Of a stretch of DNA of 64,000 nt, positions 57,400 through 64,000 are shown piece by piece. Source of the DNA: Tulasnella sp. 424 (taxonomy: Eukaryota > Basidiomycota > Agaricomycetes > Cantharellales > Tulasnellaceae). The notes under the pieces were generated by a model. That model was not told where the DNA came from. It did no database searches and was given only the letters and a program-made list of their open reading frames with translations. The stretch covers positions 119,178-183,177 of the forward strand of contig WSUB01000080.1 in NCBI GenBank assembly GCA_019633425.1. Direction: 5' to 3'. How positions within the stretch are numbered: the stretch's first letter is position 1; the number at the start of each line of letters is the position of its first letter. Position numbers and translations under genes: made by a program.

Positions 57400-59497
57400 A
57401 TATTAGACTTGATAAGGCTCGCCGAGTGAGGTGTAGCGACCGAGTGAGCCTTTTATTAATGGTACCTGTGTTGCTTGCCGTTAGGCGAAGGGGAAAACGG
57501 TCAAGTGCTATATGGTTCAAGTTGCGGTGTGCTGACGTAAGCGGCGACCTTGTTCCACCGGGAATGTTTGTCGCGGATTTTCGTTAACCAATTAGGTTTC
57601 AACAGATTCTACGGGCATAAAGCCATAAGTCAGTACCGCTACACGTTCCAACCCACGTAGTTATAAATCCTCACCGTACACGTAGCCGCGCCTGGGTACG
57701 CGGCAGTTTATACTGACGTCTCCGGCTCGGATGCTCGCGGGTCTCATCAACCCATGGAGCAGGCAGGGGCGATGTGTTCGAGCGATTGAGCCGCCGTTGG
57801 GAGTGGCCATGGTGAGGGCCGTAGCGGGCATGATCCACTTCGGACGAGGCCCCGAGCTTGCACTACAACTTGAAGGGCCGAGGTTCACTGTCGCTCGGAT
57901 AGGGGACTCGAAACGGGGTTCTTCGCCTGTGAAGCCACTGGCCAACAACCCAACTCTCGCACTTGGAGGCGGTGTTGAAACCGTCCTAGTGTACCGGCAT
58001 GAGGAGAGCGACCTGGAAGAGTTTCTTAGAGAACGAGCGTCGCCGTGGCAAGCTGGAACGAACCGGTGCGAGTCTCATACTCCCGTTCCGGTCATCCTGA
58101 AGCTGCAGTTGATGAGGGAGAGGGCGTGATGTCTCGAGTCTTTCTGGTACCGGTAGTCTATACTGGTCCTCTTGCTGTAGCTACATAGTGGTTGTAAAGT
58201 CTTCACCGACAGCTCGAACCAGTGAACCTGCCATGTCCGGGATCGGCAACATGAGATGGGGTGGTGTTTTTCCTTGCTGTGCTCCCTCTTCCAGGGGTAG
58301 CACTGCCGGGCCAAGTTCTTTTTGGCGTCATCTTGCTGGAGTTCAAGGAAGATTTCAGCGAGTGTGGACCGGTCGAGTGCGCACCAGTCGAGAGCGCTGA
58401 CGACAGATGCGCCATGGGGTTGCGGGTTGCATGCATTTAGCGATGGGCGTCGGGCCGGTGGACACCGGGGAAGGAGACTCGGAGGGGAATTAAGACGGAC
58501 AACTGGACAATAGAATTCCGCGTCCACCGTATGACATCACGCCTCGCTTCTTCCAGCTGATCATGGGACGTCCAGTTGTGTCACCTCGCACTGCCCCCCT
58601 ATATAATCCCTTTCTTTCCTCGGTCAATCCTTGTCCATGGCCAACAAATCTGTCGGCCTTCCTTACTCACGGACGTCTGCACATCGCTCGCACCGAGATG
58701 CCTGCCCTTGGGCGAAGTCAAGATGTCCCCCCAGCTTTGCCGAAGACCACCAGAACCGGTGGGACACTCTTTCCTAACGTGGTTAACTTAAACCGGCTAG
58801 ACTCCATATGTGCGAGTTCCGTGTGGTTATCTTGCGGCAGGCCTGATTGCCACGTATTCTCGGACGACCGCGAGCCAAATCACCTCCTGAGATTGACCTA
58901 ACCTTGGTCGGTTCAAGAACAAAGCGAAGTCTCCCAAAAGGGTTTACGAGGAAGGGCTCATAAGAAAGCCTCCTGCTTTCTCAAACGGCTGAGAAAGTTT
59001 TGATAGTAAAGGCTTTTACGAAAGGTTCTTTGGAAATTGGGTTTGTCAGATAGTCCCAGAACCTCAGGCTGCTGGGCCTACCGCTCGGGCTCGTGCGTCC
59101 CAGCAGCTGGACCGAGGTTCTGAGATCTAGCCCCATGAAAGCCACACCCACCTTTCTCCTTTCGCTTCTTGTTTATTCCCGTCTCGAACAAGCTGTTGTC
59201 TTAGCAACTCGTATGGGACATACATATAGGGGCGTGTGCGTCCGTCCTGCTTGCTGCATGGTCTCCCGACGCCCGAGGGCGCCCGACATGCTCGAGCATA
59301 GGATAATATGAGCTCTAAGAACTCTCGTTTAGTGAGCCTACGACCCCGACACAGACTGAGTCTCCCCTTTTCCAAGCATCAAACCCCAGTCTCGAGAAAA
59401 CCTGCTGTTTCCAATCCTCTGCTCCCGCCTTCGCTCAAAATCTTTAAGCCTTGCAATATCTCTTCATAACATCGATCCCACATTGTCTCACTCTCAT
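57400..59497. other. Spacer between gene U remnant and K10
   Basis: About 2.1 kb. Open frames up to 150 codons exist on both strands around 57.7-58.5 kb but overlap one another and show no motif or paralogue. No gene is called. Confidence 0.45.
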
Positions 59498-60983
59498 ATG
59501 AGTCCCATCCCGCAAACATCAGACACTCGGCCCACCCCAACCGTGGTGGTTGTGCCACCACTGACTTCCAATGCCACCACCACAACAGAGATCGACTTCT
59601 CTCCAGCAACGCCTTTCTTTCCGGGATGCATCAGCGAGCCGGAAGGACCTCCTTCGTGCGTAGGTGGTTACAGTGACGTTTGGCGGTGCAGAGTTCGATT
59701 CTTCGTGCCATCAGAGGCGCTTCCACAAGCAGTAAGCCTCTCGGTCACTGTATCGCCTTCGTAGACCAAACTCAACCAACCGCACACCAGGTCGCTGTCA
59801 AGGTCCTTAGATTTGTCTTTCTGGGCGACTGTAACAGCACCGATGCCAGGGCACGGCTTCTGCAGGTACGCCTTTCTCGCAAATCATTCCAAATCAATCC
59901 TTGGGAGCATGCGTGAAATAACTAGATTTGTTTAGAGGTTGGAACAGGAAACCAGAACTTGGAAGAGGCTAGACCACCCAAACGTTGTCCGCCTTATTGG
60001 ATGGACTAAGGAACCAAATCCTTCGTTGATATCGCCCTGGTACGAGCTTGGAAATCTGTGCCGTCACCTGAACAACCTCTCTGAGTTTCAGAAGTTTCGA
60101 CTGGTGCGTTTAAACTATTATTGGCTTTAACGTCACCTAACCCGCGCCTATCCACCAGCTCCTCGGCATTGCAAAAGGGCTTGAATACCTCCACTCTCGG
60201 AGCCCGCCCGTGGTTCATGGAGATCTTAAACCGGTCAGTGGTTATTTCCTCGTAGGTTCACTCCGAGACTTACCGAACGCACTTCACAGGCAAATATCCT
60301 CCTTTCTGACCAGATGGAGCCTCTCCTGACAGATTTCGGTCTTTCAACTGTCCTTGGAGAAGAGGGAATGTACACACTTTCGCATCACGTTGGAGGAAGT
60401 ACGCCATGGATGTCGCCAGAGTGCATCAGAGGAGAGTCAAGGTCGTGCCAGAGCGACATCTATAGCTTTGGAAGTTTGGCTTTTACGGTAAATACGTTCC
60501 ATTCGATCTGGTTTTCTTCGGTGTTCCTTTCTGGTGCGCTGAGCGAAATGTCGTTCCCGTTCTTCTGTCTAGGTTTTGACGGGGGTTTCTCCCCACGCTG
60601 GATTGACCAATAATCAAATAACGCTCAGAGTCTGCGATGCCAAACAGCCGAGGGATCCTGTCGAAGATTGGAGTAAGTACCCCCAGCTCCGGGAGTCGGT
60701 CAAGGATCTCGTCAAACACTGCTGGAGCCGGTCACCGAACGCTAGGCCTCCTATTTCGGTAGTCGTTCAGCAGTTAACAGCGGTTCTCGAATCATACGAG
60801 CTACGTGTTTACACCGTCTCCGGTGAACCAGAAACGAAGCAGGGTGTGAGCTTGATTTCGCTCTCTGTCCTAGCCGTCATTTTGACCGTGATGGCGCTGT
60901 ATACTTGGCGATTCATGATCATTAACAGCATCGTGGCTTCCGTTACCACAACAGCTTATGATTCACATATTGCTCCCAGCTAG
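59498..60983 (+). CDS. TKL-like protein kinase K10, long type with C-terminal membrane segment
   Basis: Exons: 59498-59731, 59791-59865, 59936-60103, 60159-60233, 60290-60487 and 60573-60983; 386 aa, the shortest full copy. The linker has one motif copy (IPQTSDTRPTPTVVVVPP). The kinase domain has [14 protein letters not shown] (Lys 82), LEQET (Glu 108), HGDLKP (Asp 181), AN in place of EN before ILL (the metal-binding Asn is kept), DFGLST (Asp 199) and WMSPE. The tail has LISLSVLAVILTVMALYTW and 26 more residues. It is most similar to K7 in the linker end (SREIGFSPAKP against TEIDFSPATP) and the LEQE/LKQE variant. Last kinase of the array in this window. Confidence 0.86.
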
Positions 60984-61349
60984 TTAATTTCCTTTCCTTC
61001 ATATCCTCTAGAGATATATAACATGCCTGGTGCGCCGTCTTTAAAACTCTGCCCGGACTTCACAAATGTCGCATCTTCCTCTTGCATCATATCCCAAGCC
61101 CCATCGTTTCCCTCTAGTTTGTTTCTTTTGTTGCGTCTGCTTTCAGTCCTCTCTGTTTGTTTGTACCACGTTCTAGGTGGTGCACCGGTCTCGATCTTCA
61201 TATATATATACAACCATCCCGGTAACAGAATGCTGCATCTATATGCCTTATCACAGCTATTGTTCCTGATGTCCTTCACCATTTGCAATATAGTATTTTA
61301 TTGCTTGTGAGAAGTCGTAATCCGTGTACATACGAACCCCGGACTTCTT
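60984..61349. other. K10 3' flank
   Basis: About 370 bp resembling other long-type 3' flanks (TGTACCACGTTCTAGG, TTGTTCCTGATGT). No gene. Confidence 0.5.
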
Positions 61350-61830
61350 TTAATGGGCAAACCCCCTTGGTAGAAACCCCAGCGGCGACACCAACATCCA
61401 ACGCATCACTTGCAGCCGCGGCATTATCAGCCACTTTCGTGATGCCCGTCGCTCCACCAGGGGGTTGAGTAGCAGGCGGGAGAATCAACTCCTTATTTTA
61501 CAGCTTCGCCCAATCTTAATCCCAACGAGTCCAACTACGATCCGCCCGTAGTTGCAGCTAGGGACGGTGAAGCGATGGCAGGAGACGATGGGACAGGGCT
61601 CTCGCTAGGAGTTGGGACTTCGGGAGCTGCCGAGGATTCACCGCCGCATGGAGTAAGGTGAGTGAGTGGGCGTGAACGTGGGGCTGTGAGAGGATGGTGT
61701 TGTGATTGTTGGTAGCTGCTAGTGAGGGTAATGAAAGAGGTTCGACGTCGTTGTAGACTGCAGAGTCAGCTTTCTCTATTACTGGCCAGAAGACCTTCTC
61801 CCGTTGTGAAAGGGCAAGTTTCCAGGTCAA
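61350..61830 (-). pseudogene. Relic of unidentified gene U, copy 3
   Basis: On the minus strand, KADSAVYNDVEPLSLPSLAAT and VNPRQLPKSQLLARAL match copies 1 and 2 (VNPRELEKSQLQPKAP in copy 2). Next comes a decayed counterpart of LGLMLGEAV (LGLRLGEAVK then stop), then the GGATGITK-like part. Several frameshifts and stops. An open frame continues upstream to 62016. Confidence 0.5.
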
Positions 61831-62844
61831 TTTGATGAAAGATGAGAGAGCGCGCCCATGCTTGGCGAGCCGAGAGCCGCACGGGCCATCCGCCAAAGAG
61901 ACACGAAACGTCGGCCAAAGTTGGCTCTCGTCCTTCATCCTTATCTTCAGCCTCGGAATTGGATCTGCGTCACCTCTAAACTCACCCAATCCATCTCCTA
62001 TCCAGCCCTTTACCACCTCACCCCTCCACTCCGAGGACGTCCGTTCCCCTCCCGAGCCTCATCGATTTTGTCCGTTTCCGAAGAAGAGTTGCTGATCTCT
62101 AAGTCAGCTCTGACACCGACAGGATCTGGTGGAGCGCATGAGTGGGTGAGGAAAACGAGGGCCAGTGGCTGGCTGTTCGTTGGGAAAGCACCGAGTTCCA
62201 AAGGGGTGACGGTCAACGACATCCGCAGGCCGTATGCCTACAGCTGTGTGACCATCCAGGAAGGCAGCGAGCGTGGCGGTTGTCCGGGAGAAAGTAGCGT
62301 GCACCCGCCTCGACCAAGAACTCGCTTGCCGAAGGTCTCTTTTTTAAGATCGAAGACGACCGAAGCAATAACATCAGTTAGAGACTTGGCGGAAATCTTG
62401 TATCTCTTTGAGGGGCCGTTCTGGAATAGTGGTTGAGCCGCAAATACAGCAGGAAAGTTGGGTTCGCGGCGGGTTGGTGCAGCTGCGAGCTTGGAAGAGC
62501 CGAAATTCAAATCGAGTTCACACCGATCAAAGGCGGTCTGTTGACATTGTGGCTGTCCGAGTGAAGGCGATGGCAAAACACAAGCCTCCCTGGGACTGCC
62601 TGCATGTGCTTAAGAGGGGCGGCCTCCAAGGTTACGAGACGGAGGCGGGGAGAGGGGACGGGGTAGAATGGAGCGAGGAGGTGGATAAGTGTGCTAAGGC
62701 GTCGCAAGTGTGGTGCTATCTTGATCTGGCCCGCTCATACGTTAAGGAAGTAAGATCATGGGCGAGCGAGAGACTGAGGAGATGTGCGGTGGATGAAGCG
62801 CCGGGAAGAGGGGCGTGTCTGCCTCGCTTCGCTAGGCTAGAACG

Positions 62845-63015
62845 GATGAGCGGACATGTTGCTCGGAAGATGTGTGGTTGTTTTTGGTTGATGTCATGCC
62901 AGACAAGGAGAGGAGGGCCTCTCTTGGCCTCACTGATGAGTCGAGAACGGGCGGGAGAGAAAGGCCCGGCCAGGTGTACTGGCCGTGCAGACGGCCGAAC
63001 GCTGACGCGGCGTGG
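62845..63015 (+). repeat. Dispersed direct repeat R2, copy 2
   Basis: Matches 51390-51590 (GCTCGGAAGATGTG, ATGCCAGACAAG, CTCTTGGCCTCACTGATGAG) with short deletions. Confidence 0.75.
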
Positions 63016-63196
63016 CTCATGAAATCTCAAACTCCGCATACTGCGCGTCACCTCAGTTCAGTAACTTCAGTTGCTTCTGTGCCTTGGATCGCACGCCACA
63101 GGTGAATGCTGCTTTCCCAAATGTATTTATCTCGGCTCAACTGTTGGCTTACACACCAAATTTGTAGATTCCATCGCATCTAATTAGAGCGTTGCA

Positions 63197-63214
63197 GGTA
63201 GGTAGGTAGGTAGG
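63197..63214. repeat. (GGTA)n microsatellite
   Basis: Four GGTA units and a partial fifth. Confidence 0.85.
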
Positions 63215-64000
63215 GGACATCTGTGGGACCTAGTCAAAGATCGGATGTAACTTTACCAGTGCTTCGCGCTCCGAAATCTTTCGATCCGAACGCGACAAGC
63301 CGACCTCTTGCGAGGTGGCTGCGGGCAACTGGAACGGGTTTCACCAACCAAGTGCAGGGGTTTGAGTGACTTTTTCACCTGAACCTGAACATAGCGTAGG
63401 GCGCGGGAACTCTTCGCTGAGTGGTGGCGGTTCACAAACCGAATCACTCAGACACTCTTTCACTCATCTCAAGTCATATAATTGACGTGAAAAGGTCATA
63501 GCATATGTAAAAGTAGTTTAGAAGGGGCTGGGGGGGCGGGAAAGGCATGCAGTGAGGGGGGGGTGGAGGGTTGGGGGAAAGCGGTCGATTCCGCTACTAA
63601 GCCATAAGAACCCAACGCGCCAATTCTACTTTGTTTGCGATCCGACGTATTGCAAGGGTCTCTCGCCCGCGCTCCGAAAGCGGACGCCTAACTCGCCTCA
63701 TACACTGAATAATATCGCGCAAGGGAGGCATTTGGGAGTCGCTCCAAGGCAAGGAGGACCGGTAAGAGAGGGCGGACATGCCGCGCTAATGGCGGAAGCC
63801 CTGGCATCCATTCCTCAAAATTAGATCATTGCCCGACGCGTCCACACCAGGGTCTTGGCGGTGGGCGGGCGTTTCTTCAGCACGTGTGCTTTCCGATGTC
63901 ACCAATTCATTAGATAATACACGGTGCGGTAGGCGGGAAGGCCGTGGAAGAAACAAAACCAAACTCGCGCCGCGCGCCATGCACCACTTCCCTTCAACAC

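Larger units (their letters stand above)
61831..64000. other. Right end of window, no gene supported
   Basis: About 2.2 kb. Open frames up to 204 codons (62408-63022 plus, 62238-62576 minus) overlap and lack recognisable motifs. The minus strand from 62576 down to 61560 could be upstream sequence of gene U, but frames change several times. Contains repeat R2 copy 2 and a GGTA microsatellite. Confidence 0.45.

Noticed and set aside
57731..58129. 132-codon plus-strand frame
   Set aside because: Overlaps other frames of similar length, no recognisable motif or second copy in the window.
62408..63022. 204-codon plus-strand frame
   Set aside because: Basic, low-information sequence partly within repeat R2, with competing minus-strand frames; no evidence for expression or homology.

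Overview
The window is nuclear DNA of a filamentous basidiomycete, most likely an agaricomycete. Genes carry many short introns (about 50-110 nt, GT-AG), coding is on both strands, and there are F-box/LRR, FunK1-type and TKL-type kinase genes of kinds typical of mushroom-forming fungi. No bacterial-style operons, CRISPR arrays, rRNA or convincing tRNA genes were seen. All gene models were built by hand from reading frames, splice signals and comparison between paralogues; no searches were run.

Left part, 1-16 kb (mostly single-copy housekeeping genes). An F-box/LRR gene pair (1-618 partial, 4184-6004 complete) flanks a FunK1 kinase remnant (1193-2175). Then come three well-supported genes: SGF29 of the SAGA complex on the minus strand (6156-7685, 6 exons, 362 aa), a STE20-group kinase of the OSR1/Fray type on the plus strand (9018-11743, 6 exons, 756 aa), and replicative DNA ligase I on the minus strand (12202-15757, 11 exons, 959 aa).

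Middle, 16.3-18.2 kb. A tandem array of a 179-bp unit sits between two copies of a sequence of about 280 bp and contains an 8-base assembly gap (17568-17575).

Right part, 19-61 kb (fast-evolving accessory region). Nine apparently intact TKL-like protein kinase genes and one kinase-deleted copy lie head to tail on the plus strand. All share the same kinase-domain introns and an HGD catalytic loop. They fall into two types. The long type (K1, K5, K7, K8, K9, K10, and the deleted K3) ends in a single hydrophobic C-terminal segment and so is probably tail-anchored. The short type (K2, K4, K6) has an extra basic N-terminal exon and no C-terminal segment. K1-K2, K3-K4 and K5-K6 form successive long/short pairs, and 26.5-32.9 kb and 35.0-42.5 kb are diverged copies of one segment. 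Between the kinases lie shuffled, decayed pieces of the DNA ligase I gene (four places), 5' ends of short-type kinases (two places), three relics of an unidentified gene, and several dispersed direct repeats. The last 3 kb hold no gene I can support.

The most interesting content is the kinase array: tail-anchored and soluble versions alternate, the N-terminal linkers are built from a repeated motif of variable copy number, one copy has lost the whole kinase domain but kept its frame and membrane tail, and one intron is present in some copies and read as exon in another.
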